A stretch of 36,460 bases of DNA, from the IMG/VR virus record IMGVR_UViG_3300021197_001912, positions 1 to 36,460 of that record, one strand, 5' to 3'. The translations under genes and the position numbers were made by a program. The notes beneath the pieces are model-generated. The model saw nothing but the letters and a program-made list of their open reading frames with translations, made no database searches and was not told where the DNA came from. The stretch is from a virus. Of the stretch, positions 18,837 through 26,051 are shown in pieces. Position 1 is the first letter of the stretch; each line of letters opens with the position of its first letter.

Positions 18837-19547
18837 TTAACTATTCAATCGGTTTTCTCGATAATGTTTAAATAAATTAAGTACTTCAGCCTTCATATAG
18901 TTACCGTGATGTGCAACAAATCTATCACCCTGTAGGTAGTATATAACTAACTTACGGCATTTCTTACCTGTTAATTGCTCATACAAATAAGCATAGATAG
19001 ATAATTGCATTGTATAAGTTGAATGCTCACATACAGTTAGATGGTCTAGAGGTGTAAGCATCCACTCATTATAGTCAGAGCTAAATCGATAACGCTTATT
19101 AGTTTTAAAATCCCCTACGGTAAAAGTACCATCTTTATGTTCATAGATAAGATCAGCAAGCCCAGAGATCTTAAAGTCCTCATTCCATAATATCTGCTCA
19201 CATTTAACTTTCTGATATCTATCAACATTATATTCTGCACATCTATCATAAGTCTTATAGAGCCAACCATAATCATCTACCTGTTCGCCAACGGTAATAT
19301 AATCCTCGAGTAGTTTATGCATACTAGTTCCACGATCACATGCGCGATTCTTCTCCTTTTCCCACATTTCAAGAACCATCTCTTTCGTTACACCTTCCCG
19401 CTTGGCAACTCTAGTAGCTGCTCCATCAGAATCAAACGGCTTCTTATATTTACCTAGCAAAGTGGTTACAGAGGTATATCTTTCGCCTGTTGTATTATGA
19501 GTATACGTATGTTTTGCTTCATTAAACGTAAGCGGACATTTATTCAT
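18837..19547 (-). CDS. PD-(D/E)XK (RecB/Cas4-like) nuclease, 236 aa
   Basis: The motifs of a RecB-type nuclease fold are in order: GTSMHKLLE (73-81, H77), GLADLIY (129-135, D132), VGDFKTNK (144-151, D146-x-K148) and QLSIYAYLYEQ. H, D, DxK and Q-x3-Y are the usual catalytic set. It is likely an exonuclease in phage DNA metabolism or host DNA breakdown. It carries a variant early element (19548-19570), consistent with early use, and diverges from the fibre gene. Confidence 0.8.
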   Translation of the reverse strand: MNKCPLTFNEAKHTYTHNTTGERYTSVTTLLGKYKKPFDSDGAATRVAKREGVTKEMVLEMWEKEKNRACDRGTSMHKLLEDYITVGEQVDDYGWLYKTYDRCAEYNVDRYQKVKCEQILWNEDFKISGLADLIYEHKDGTFTVGDFKTNKRYRFSSDYNEWMLTPLDHLTVCEHSTYTMQLSIYAYLYEQLTGKKCRKLVIYYLQGDRFVAHHGNYMKAEVLNLFKHYRENRLNS

Positions 19548-19570
19548 ACTCTAATTATACGGAGTTACTT
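19548..19570 (-). promoter_or_regulatory. Early-type element, copy 21 (variant)
   Basis: AAGTAACT, a three-base spacer, TATAAT, spacing 6 to the ATG at 19547. It is the only copy outside the first 14 kb. Confidence 0.55.
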
Positions 19571-19601
19571 ATAAAAATCAACGATAAAAGTAGTCTTCGA
19601 G

Positions 19602-19609
19602 CATAAATA
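19602..19609 (+). promoter_or_regulatory. Late promoter box CATAAATA
   Basis: Ends exactly 5 bases before the ATG at 19615, divergent from the nuclease promoter. Confidence 0.65.
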
Positions 19610-19614
19610 TTGAT

Positions 19615-20295
19615 ATGGCCGGAATTAAGATCAGCAATTTACCAGCAAATAGTACGCTAGTTGGAAACGAACAAATTGCAGTTGTTCAAACTGCAATTAC
19701 TAAAGTTGCTGAATTAAGTAGTGTCTCTACTTTAATAGGTAGTTCTTTTCTTCCTAAGACTCAATTTGCTGCTACATCAGGCGTATGGACTACAGTTAAC
19801 ACTAGTAGCGCTACATGGTCTGGTGTTTATTCTGATTGGAAATCACTTTCCTCTTCACTTCCTAATAAAAACTGCAACAATACTTTTTGCGGAACACAGA
19901 CTTTTAATAAACTTGCAGCAGAAAGTATTGAAGCTGGATTTCAGGCGAATGCTTGTGGAGCTTGTGCATCTGTTTTAGGTGGATATTATAATGATGCATC
20001 AGGTGGAGGTTCAGCTGTTGTGGCAGGAAACAACAACGATGCATTAGCTAACTTTTCTTCTATTGCAGCTGGTCAAAACAACTTAGTTACCGTTGACGGT
20101 CTTAATGGCTTTATTGCTGGTGGAACATGTAATCAGGTTAAACATTGTAATGCTGTTGCAATGGGCACGAGTACTACTTCAGTAAGTTCAAATATGCTTC
20201 ATATTAGTAAATTGTATGTCAGTTCTCTACCTACATCTAATCCACGTGTTGCTGGTGTTATATGGAGTAACAATGGAACGTTATCTGTTGGGTAA
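19615..20295 (+). CDS. Fibre-like protein with YadA-head-type repeats, 226 aa
   Basis: The N-terminus MAGIKISNLPANSTLVGNEQ is a typical tail-fibre start. Residues about 118-185 are 14-17-residue repeats with a 'S.VxGGxxN' rhythm: ASVLGGYYNDASGGG, SAVVAGNNNDALANF, SSIAAGQNN, GFIAGGTCNQV. These resemble the left-handed beta-roll of YadA-type trimeric adhesin heads. Seven Cys occur (as in NCNNTFCGT, ACGACAS, TCNQVKHCN). A trimeric adhesive fibre or head decoration is likely. A glycosyltransferase gene follows. Confidence 0.65.
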   Translation: MAGIKISNLPANSTLVGNEQIAVVQTAITKVAELSSVSTLIGSSFLPKTQFAATSGVWTTVNTSSATWSGVYSDWKSLSSSLPNKNCNNTFCGTQTFNKLAAESIEAGFQANACGACASVLGGYYNDASGGGSAVVAGNNNDALANFSSIAAGQNNLVTVDGLNGFIAGGTCNQVKHCNAVAMGTSTTSVSSNMLHISKLYVSSLPTSNPRVAGVIWSNNGTLSVG

Positions 20296-20318
20296 CAGTT
20301 GATTTATTTCTTATAGGG

Positions 20319-20326
20319 AATAAATC
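20319..20326 (+). promoter_or_regulatory. Late-type box AATAAATC
   Basis: Ends 5 bases before the ATG at 20332; AGGG lies just upstream. A moderate match. Confidence 0.4.
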
Positions 20327-20331
20327 TTTAT

Positions 20332-21357
20332 ATGAGCGAGTTTACTGTTTTTAACATTGAAGGGGGTATTGGTAAGCATATTCTAAGTACAGCTGTTGTA
20401 GCAGCGTACAAGAAAAACAACCCAGATAAAAAAATTGTTGTAGTTTGTGCATGGCCAGAAGTCTATTTACATAATAAAGATATTCATAGAGTTTATCGGC
20501 TAGGAAATGTACCGTATTTTTATCAAGATTATATTGTAGGTAAGAAGACTGAAGTATTTGCACAGGAGCCTTATAAGCAGACATCGCATATTGGTAAGAC
20601 TCAGCACCTAATTAAAACATGGTGTGATATGATTGGTACAAAGTATAGTGGTGAAGCTCCCAAACTACCAATGAATTTACGTGAAGCTGGATATATTGAT
20701 CCGGAACTAGCAGCTATTCAAAAAACAAAGCCGTTGCTTTTATTTCAGCCGTTCGGAGGTCCGGGTAAAGACCATCAAGCAGATAACTGGTCGTGGGTAC
20801 GAGACATTCACCCACAAGTAGCTCAACACATAGTTGATAAACTTAAAGAGCATTATCAGATTCTACATGTGTGTTATGATCTTCACCCAAAACTTAACGA
20901 TGTTATTCGTTACGAGAAAGTTGTACCTAAGAAGAATTTATTTAACCTACTACGCTTCGCTGATCGATGCTTGTTTGTAGATTCTTCTTTCCAACATGCT
21001 GCTGCTGCTATGGGCAAACCATCTACAGTTGTATGGATTGCAACTCAACCTGAAGTATTTGGCTACGATATGCACCATAACTTTAAACCTCCTGTCGAAT
21101 TTCCAGAAGGTACAATTGATTCTTTCTTACATGATTATAACTTCACTGGTGCTGTTCATGAGTGTCCGTATGATGATGTGAACCAAATGTTTGACGTTGA
21201 AGGTATTGTTAACTCGCTCTTACAACCTTCACCTCAAGCGAACCCTGTCGAACCTGTTGCTGTTGAATCTGCTCCAAAGCAAGTTAAATCTGCTGCGAAA
21301 CAACTAAACTTTGCTCCAGGTATAAAGACAGGAAAGCATAAGAAAGGTAAGAAGTAA
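20332..21357 (+). CDS. GT9-like (heptosyltransferase-type) glycosyltransferase, 341 aa
   Basis: A GT-B-type layout is visible. N-terminal Gly-rich start FNIEGGIGKHILSTAVVAAY, C-domain opening LLLFQPFGGPGKDHQADNWS, then LLRFADRCLFVDSSFQHAAA and MGKPSTVVWIATQPEVFGYD. The last two match the 'D...S...H.A.A.G.P...LFG.T.P' acceptor/donor region of ADP-heptose:LPS transferases. The C-terminal 40 residues are Lys/Pro-rich and disordered. It may glycosylate the adjacent fibre protein or the host surface. Confidence 0.7.
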   Translation: MSEFTVFNIEGGIGKHILSTAVVAAYKKNNPDKKIVVVCAWPEVYLHNKDIHRVYRLGNVPYFYQDYIVGKKTEVFAQEPYKQTSHIGKTQHLIKTWCDMIGTKYSGEAPKLPMNLREAGYIDPELAAIQKTKPLLLFQPFGGPGKDHQADNWSWVRDIHPQVAQHIVDKLKEHYQILHVCYDLHPKLNDVIRYEKVVPKKNLFNLLRFADRCLFVDSSFQHAAAAMGKPSTVVWIATQPEVFGYDMHHNFKPPVEFPEGTIDSFLHDYNFTGAVHECPYDDVNQMFDVEGIVNSLLQPSPQANPVEPVAVESAPKQVKSAAKQLNFAPGIKTGKHKKGKK

Positions 21358-21373
21358 AGTCTCTTACTCGACT

Positions 21374-21411
21374 AGAGCTCGTAGGTGGCCCCAGCTGCTT
21401 ACGAGCTTTTT
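21374..21411 (+). terminator. Intrinsic terminator after the glycosyltransferase gene
   Basis: AGCTCGTA and TACGAGCT form an eight-pair stem with a 16-base loop, followed by TTTTT. It separates this unit from the convergent neck gene. Confidence 0.8.
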
Positions 21412-21414
21412 GCT

Positions 21415-22206
21415 TTAATAGTAGCCACCGTAGATGTCAGTATTATTCTGATCCATATCATAAACATCATCTTGTGATATTTGATCGATGTTATGATCAT
21501 ACTTCTTTGCAGGTGACACTTCATCATCTGGGATATTAGTACTTAGTACACCAGTAAAGCTATCATCATAAACCTGCTCATTCTGCTGCTCTTTCGGTGA
21601 GTTAGGCTTGTATGAGTAATCGTAACGTTTCGCCCGTACTCGGTAAACATAATGACCCATAATAGGATTAATAGCTGATATATCTTCATCAACTCTCTCT
21701 GTAATCTCATATATCTTTGGACCTCTACCTCCAGGTCTATCACAGCCAAGAGAGACTAATTCAACAAGATCACCTGCGCGTGGTTCAATAGCAGAGAAAC
21801 TATCATTAAGAGAAAAATATTCTCTAGCAGATAGTACTGCACTTACTGTACTAGCAAATGTCTCTATATGAAGAAACCCTGTAAAGTCGTCACCTGGATC
21901 GAATCCAAACTGGCTAAGTGTAAGAGCATCTTGTGATAGCTCTACATACATTTGCATTTCTATTCCATTTAAGAAAGATGCTGTAGGCTCTTCACCGTAT
22001 AGCAGATTAGCACCTGATAATGTAAATGTATTAATAAAGTATTCAATCTGAACACCTTGGTTATTAATGAGATCTCTATACGCTAGGTCATATACAAGCT
22101 GTTCTGCTTGCAAATTCTCACCGTTCATAAATTTACCGCAAGGCAATTGCCCAGCAGCCATAATTTCTTCTGGTGTACAGTTTTGTCTCTCAGTATTGCA
22201 GGCCAT
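21415..22206 (-). CDS. Neck protein, T4 gp14-like, 263 aa
   Basis: Matching gp14 layout: DLINNQGVQIEYFINTF, then LLYGEEPTASFLNGIEMQMY, LSQFGFDPGDDFTGFLH, REYFSLNDSFSAIEPRAGDL and VELVSLGCDRPGGRGPKIYE. The 'PRxGDLVEL' step is characteristic. T4 gp14 sits in the neck that joins head and tail. The C-terminus is acidic and polar. It runs opposite to the terminase/tail cluster. Confidence 0.7.
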   Translation of the reverse strand: MACNTERQNCTPEEIMAAGQLPCGKFMNGENLQAEQLVYDLAYRDLINNQGVQIEYFINTFTLSGANLLYGEEPTASFLNGIEMQMYVELSQDALTLSQFGFDPGDDFTGFLHIETFASTVSAVLSAREYFSLNDSFSAIEPRAGDLVELVSLGCDRPGGRGPKIYEITERVDEDISAINPIMGHYVYRVRAKRYDYSYKPNSPKEQQNEQVYDDSFTGVLSTNIPDDEVSPAKKYDHNIDQISQDDVYDMDQNNTDIYGGYY

Positions 22207-22207
22207 A

Positions 22208-22546
22208 TTAATGTTTCTTGCTTAAGATACCGCACTCATTATCCTCTTCATCTTTATACATTCTAACCTCTACACCAGAGTTACCACACCCGTTAGTTAC
22301 TCCAGGTTGAAACTCCATGCCATATGCTTGAAGTGTTTGCATAAGAGGCATACCCATGAGTTTAATTTGCGATGCGCCCCCATTTAATAAGTTACGTACA
22401 TGAGGACATTTATGGCTATATTCCTTACGCTTCAAGTTTTCATGCTTTCTACCAGTGCGCATTATACTCTTACCACTTGTTGTTGCAGAAACAGCTCCAG
22501 CATTCATCATATTGTCACCCTGATAATATTCTTTGAAGGTTCTCAT
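22208..22546 (-). CDS. Late protein of unknown function, 112-114 aa
   Basis: The protein begins MRTFKEYYQGDNMMNAGAVS, then a basic middle (GRKHENLKRKEYSHKCPHVR) and a cysteine-containing C-terminal half (NGCGNSGVEVRMYKDEEDNE). The start at 22546 is 7 bases after the late box; an ATG at 22552 is 1 base after it. It abuts the neck gene. It may be a head or neck component by position; the family is unknown. Confidence 0.6.
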   Translation of the reverse strand: MRTFKEYYQGDNMMNAGAVSATTSGKSIMRTGRKHENLKRKEYSHKCPHVRNLLNGGASQIKLMGMPLMQTLQAYGMEFQPGVTNGCGNSGVEVRMYKDEEDNECGILSKKH

Positions 22547-22553
22547 GTACATA

Positions 22554-22561
22554 TATTTATG
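22554..22561 (-). promoter_or_regulatory. Late promoter box CATAAATA
   Basis: Ends 7 bases before the ATG at 22546 and would transcribe 22208-22546 and the neck gene. Confidence 0.6.
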
Positions 22562-22580
22562 CCCACTTAAGCGGAATACA

Positions 22581-22611
22581 AAAAAAGACTCACGATTTAA
22601 AGTCGTGAGCC
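22581..22611 (-). terminator. Intrinsic terminator after the acidic protein gene
   Basis: On the minus strand GGCTCACGA and TCGTGAGTC pair (one G-U) across a seven-base loop and are followed by a T-run. Confidence 0.85.
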
Positions 22612-22632
22612 TCTTTAATGTGTTGTTAAAAA

Positions 22633-23646
22633 TTAAGCTTTGACAGACTTATTCATTGGCTCAACTTTAGGCTGACCGAAGCCATCACCTAGGTTACCAA
22701 CTTTGTTATTCTTTCCGTCACCGTCGTTTACTGTGTGATGAAGTACTTCTGCAGTTGAACCAGTATCAGCTGATCCACCACTTCCACCAAGACCGGTTAC
22801 GTTACCAACTTTATTGGACTTACCGTCATTGTAGTGAGTGTTCATTGCGTGAGGCTCTCCCTCTTCGTCTTCTTCATGATGTCCTTCACCATCTTCAACT
22901 TCGTCAACTTCAACTTCGTCAACTTCAACGTCGTCGTCATCTTCACCACAAGCTGCTTTAAGGATATCACAGAGATGCTGTGCCATGTCCTTATCAAGAG
23001 TTATAGTGACTTCTTCTTCGCTATCCCCATCTTCACCTTCAGCGTCAGGAGCAGCGTCATCAATTCCGAGTGCAGCGAGATCGTCCATCTCTTCCATCTC
23101 GTAATTTTCGTTAACCATGACCTTATTATAAAGGCGGTCGAATACAGATTTATTAGCCATGAAAGTATTTAATCCCTCTTGTGCCATTTCCAAGTCTTTT
23201 TCTGAACTTTCTTCATCCTCATCCTCCTCTTCTTCATGATCCTTCTTCTTTTTATCTTTGGCAGCTTGCTTCATTGACTCTTTTTTGTCTCCATCACCAT
23301 CAAGATCGATATAGTCTGGCTTTCCTTCTTCATCTTCTTCACCGTGTAGAGCATCTTCACCGGTTGGTGCTGGCTCCTCAGCCCCCACACCAGGATCATT
23401 ACCTGCACCGTATGAATATGCTTTAACATTGTATGGATTCTTATCTCCGCACTTTGTTACATCAACTGTTGGTTCCTCGAAACCGGCTTCCTTAGTCGGT
23501 CCTCCAGGTAAAATATCTGCATCACCAATACCAGCTTTTACATCGCCGACAGTAAGTGATTGAGTCTCCTCAGCGAGTACTGCAGTCTCTTTACCGAGAT
23601 TACCGTAGACCTCACCAAGATCTTTAAGGTCATATTGTTTAGCCAT
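22633..23646 (-). CDS. Acidic repeat-containing virion protein, 337 aa
   Basis: A long, strongly acidic late protein. DYIDLDGDGDKKES (111-124) is an EF-hand-like D-x-D-x-D-rich loop. Runs of E/D follow, then EEVTITLDKDMAQHLCDILK (211-230), which resembles residues 74-91 of the protein at 3803-4780. Two C-terminal repeats NDGKSNKVGNV and GDGKNNKVGNL are separated by a Gly-rich linker. It could be a scaffold, core or decoration component; proteins with the same DGDGDKKE loop occur, as I recall, in T4-like cyanophages. Confidence 0.6.
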   Translation of the reverse strand: MAKQYDLKDLGEVYGNLGKETAVLAEETQSLTVGDVKAGIGDADILPGGPTKEAGFEEPTVDVTKCGDKNPYNVKAYSYGAGNDPGVGAEEPAPTGEDALHGEEDEEGKPDYIDLDGDGDKKESMKQAAKDKKKKDHEEEEDEDEESSEKDLEMAQEGLNTFMANKSVFDRLYNKVMVNENYEMEEMDDLAALGIDDAAPDAEGEDGDSEEEVTITLDKDMAQHLCDILKAACGEDDDDVEVDEVEVDEVEDGEGHHEEDEEGEPHAMNTHYNDGKSNKVGNVTGLGGSGGSADTGSTAEVLHHTVNDGDGKNNKVGNLGDGFGQPKVEPMNKSVKA

Positions 23647-23651
23647 ACTAA

Positions 23652-23659
23652 TATTTATG
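23652..23659 (-). promoter_or_regulatory. Late promoter box CATAAATA
   Basis: Ends 5 bases before the ATG at 23646. It forms a divergent pair with the terminase promoter. Confidence 0.65.
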
Positions 23660-23696
23660 CAAAGGGCAAAAAAAGTCTACAAAAAACGAAGTAAAG

Positions 23697-23704
23697 ATTA
23701 AATA
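23697..23704 (+). promoter_or_regulatory. Late promoter box ATTAAATA
   Basis: Ends 6 bases before the ATG at 23711; the two divergent late boxes are 37 bases apart. Confidence 0.65.
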
Positions 23705-23710
23705 TGTATA

Positions 23711-25414
23711 ATGGCTACTACTAATAAAGACAGTCAATATTACATGGGCAATAAGCATTTGCCTAATGCTAAATGGAAGGGTGAGTATACCAAAGAACAG
23801 GTTGCAATGCTTAAGAAAGCAAAGCGCAACATCTTATATTTTGCCGAGAACTTCTTTCATATTGTTAACTTGGATACGGGTAAGGAGAAGATTAAACTCT
23901 ACCCTGCTCAGAAAACAGCTTTAAGAGCGATGCGTGATAATAGATATTATATTTTATTAGCATCGAGACAGATTGGTAAGTCTACTCTTATGACTATATA
24001 CCTTTTATGGCAGGCATGTTTTAAGAGTGATCAACGCATTCTTCTTGTAGCGAACAAAGAAGCTACTGCTATTGAAATCTTTCAACGAGTGCGAATGGCT
24101 TATGAGGAGTTGCCTAACTGGCTTAAACCTCCAGTAAAAGAATACGCAAAGACATCCATGACGTTAGAGAATGGTTCTCGTATTGGTATTACAACTACGA
24201 CTGGTACTGCTGCTCGAGGACAATCAGTTAACTGTTTAGTTATTGATGAGTGTGCATTTATTGAGTCTCATTTAGTAGATGAGTTTTGGAAATCAGTCTT
24301 TCCTATTATTTCATCATCAAAGAAATCTAAAGTATTCATATGCTCTACTGCAAATGGTACACATAACCTATTTCATAAGCTTTATACAGGAGCTGTTAAT
24401 GGAGATAATGGATGGGGTCATGGTAAGATAATGTGGAATGAAGTACCTGGTAGAGATGAAAAATGGGCTGCTAGTACTAAGCAAGCTATTGGCTCGCATG
24501 AAGCTTGGATGCAAGAGTTTAACTGTGAGTTTGTTAACAGTGGAGAGTCTTCTATCGATGATGAGCTATTTGAGATAATGGAAAGGCAGATTTGTGAACC
24601 AGCTATAGTTTTAGATGATGGAGCTTATAAAGTATGGGAAGAAGCAGATCCGTCTCGTATATATGTTGCTGGTGTTGATACATCAGAAGGTGTTGGTAAG
24701 GATTCATCTATCGTTCAGATTCTAGATATAACCGATCCAGTTGATATAAGACAGGTAGCTGTTTATAGAAGCAATATGATTTCTCCTTTAGAATTTTCTA
24801 ATAAGGTGCATAGTATATTAAGAAACTATGGTAATCCTCTTGCATTAATTGAACGCAATAACTGCGGTGCGCAAGTTGTAGATAGACTTGCTGTAGATTT
24901 AGGCTATCCAAAGATAGTATCATATGGTAACTCAGCTGCTCATAGAAAGAATCGTATGCAAGGTATGATTGCTCATACTAATACCAAACATAAAGGTGTT
25001 CTTAATATGCGCTACTGGATTAATGATTGCAGAGCTCTTACATTAAAGGACGAAAGAACTTTACATGAGTTAAGGCATTTTGTTCGTTATCCTAACGGCA
25101 CTTGGAAAGCTCGTCATGGGGAGAATGATGACCTAGTAATGGCTCTTCTATATTCATTATATGTATTGGATAATGATATAGCTGAGAAATACTTCGATAT
25201 TAATGAAGTTGACTTAACTGGTAGACCTAAAGTCATTTCACCGATGGACTTTGGTGTATCTCTTTTTGAAGACCCTACATCCATTTATACTGACAATGAA
25301 GTAGTAGGTGATTCTAATCACAATTTGAATCCTTGCTTCTTTGGTATGGATTCTTCACAGCAATCTGATGATATGTCTGACTTAGAAATGAACGGTTATG
25401 CACCGCTGTATTAA
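23711..25414 (+). CDS. gp17: Large terminase subunit (T4 gp17-like), 567 aa
   Basis: The ATPase/nuclease packaging motor. Walker A SRQIGKST (85-92), Walker B NCLVIDE (174-180, D179-E180), coupling motif CSTANG (211-216). The RNase H-like nuclease is shown by VAGVDTSEG (D323), ALIERNNCG (E381) and HGENDDLVMALLYS (D473/D474). The length is close to T4 gp17 (610). It pumps DNA into the prohead and cuts concatemers. No small terminase gene is seen in the window. Confidence 0.95.
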   Translation: MATTNKDSQYYMGNKHLPNAKWKGEYTKEQVAMLKKAKRNILYFAENFFHIVNLDTGKEKIKLYPAQKTALRAMRDNRYYILLASRQIGKSTLMTIYLLWQACFKSDQRILLVANKEATAIEIFQRVRMAYEELPNWLKPPVKEYAKTSMTLENGSRIGITTTTGTAARGQSVNCLVIDECAFIESHLVDEFWKSVFPIISSSKKSKVFICSTANGTHNLFHKLYTGAVNGDNGWGHGKIMWNEVPGRDEKWAASTKQAIGSHEAWMQEFNCEFVNSGESSIDDELFEIMERQICEPAIVLDDGAYKVWEEADPSRIYVAGVDTSEGVGKDSSIVQILDITDPVDIRQVAVYRSNMISPLEFSNKVHSILRNYGNPLALIERNNCGAQVVDRLAVDLGYPKIVSYGNSAAHRKNRMQGMIAHTNTKHKGVLNMRYWINDCRALTLKDERTLHELRHFVRYPNGTWKARHGENDDLVMALLYSLYVLDNDIAEKYFDINEVDLTGRPKVISPMDFGVSLFEDPTSIYTDNEVVGDSNHNLNPCFFGMDSSQQSDDMSDLEMNGYAPLY

Positions 25415-25417
25415 ATA
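25410..25417 (+). promoter_or_regulatory. Late promoter box ATTAAATA
   Basis: Ends 5 bases before the ATG at 25423 and overlaps the terminase stop. Confidence 0.6.
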
Positions 25418-25422
25418 TACAT

Positions 25423-26001
25423 ATGGCTACTAACTCTAACAACCAATCTTTTCTTAACAAGAGTCGTCTTGATAAGTTTATAATGGTATTCCAAGTACCT
25501 GAAGCTCTTAAGAAGGTTGAAAGTAAAACAGAGAGACGTACCTATAATTTAAATGAGGATGCGTTTCAGTTCTCTGTATACGGTTCTGTTGTTCCAGAAA
25601 TTACTGTACCATCTATTCAAATAGGATATGCAGGTTCTAATCTATATAACTCTGCTCATGCGAAGGAGCCATATCCTCCAGTTACAGTTAACTTTACAGT
25701 GGATAATGAATTCAATAACTATTGGACTATCTATAAATGGTTAGATTTAATGCACGACGAGAAAGAAGGTCTATACGATGTTGACGATCTTTCAATAGAT
25801 GAGCGATTTGCTTCTTATCAAACTGATATGACTTTATATGGCCTAGATGAGTATGATAACAAGCGTATTAAGTTTACTTATACAAAAGCTTTTCCTATAA
25901 ATGTTGGTGCAATGAACTATAATTATAGAGACTCTGCAGAGATTGAAAGCTCAATGACTTTTGTATACTCACAGATACATTCCGAGCTTATAAATTACTA
26001 A
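25423..26001 (+). CDS. Tail-tube-like protein, 192 aa
   Basis: The protein has a beta-rich body with VVPEITVPSIQIGYAGSNLY, then PPVTVNFTVDNEFNNYWTIY and later RIKFTYTKAFPINVGAMNYN with ESSMTFVYSQIH at the end. The 'conserved strand, helix with W..I..W, FxxYxxAFP..VG...Y..' layout is that of gp19-type tube proteins. It lies between terminase and sheath, unlike the main tube gene downstream of the sheath. It may form part of the tube or a distal cap. Confidence 0.55.
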   Translation: MATNSNNQSFLNKSRLDKFIMVFQVPEALKKVESKTERRTYNLNEDAFQFSVYGSVVPEITVPSIQIGYAGSNLYNSAHAKEPYPPVTVNFTVDNEFNNYWTIYKWLDLMHDEKEGLYDVDDLSIDERFASYQTDMTLYGLDEYDNKRIKFTYTKAFPINVGAMNYNYRDSAEIESSMTFVYSQIHSELINY

Positions 26002-26021
26002 TTAAATTTGAGATTTGACAG

Positions 26022-26045
26022 ATTTATGCCAAGAATGGCATAAAT
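26022..26045. repeat. 10-bp perfect inverted repeat overlapping the sheath late promoter
   Basis: ATTTATGCCA and TGGCATAAAT pair perfectly around AGAA. The right arm includes the CATAAAT of the sheath late box, and the left arm presents CATAAAT on the opposite strand. As RNA it would form a stable hairpin upstream of the sheath gene. Confidence 0.75.
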
Positions 26046-26046
26046 A
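26039..26046 (+). promoter_or_regulatory. Late promoter box CATAAATA
   Basis: Ends 5 bases before the sheath ATG at 26052. Confidence 0.65.
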
Positions 26047-26051
26047 ATGTT

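Noticed and set aside
22834-23426. Plus-strand frames opposite the acidic protein
   Set aside because: They are the antisense of Asp/Glu-rich codons and consist of low-complexity Phe, Leu, His and Val runs.
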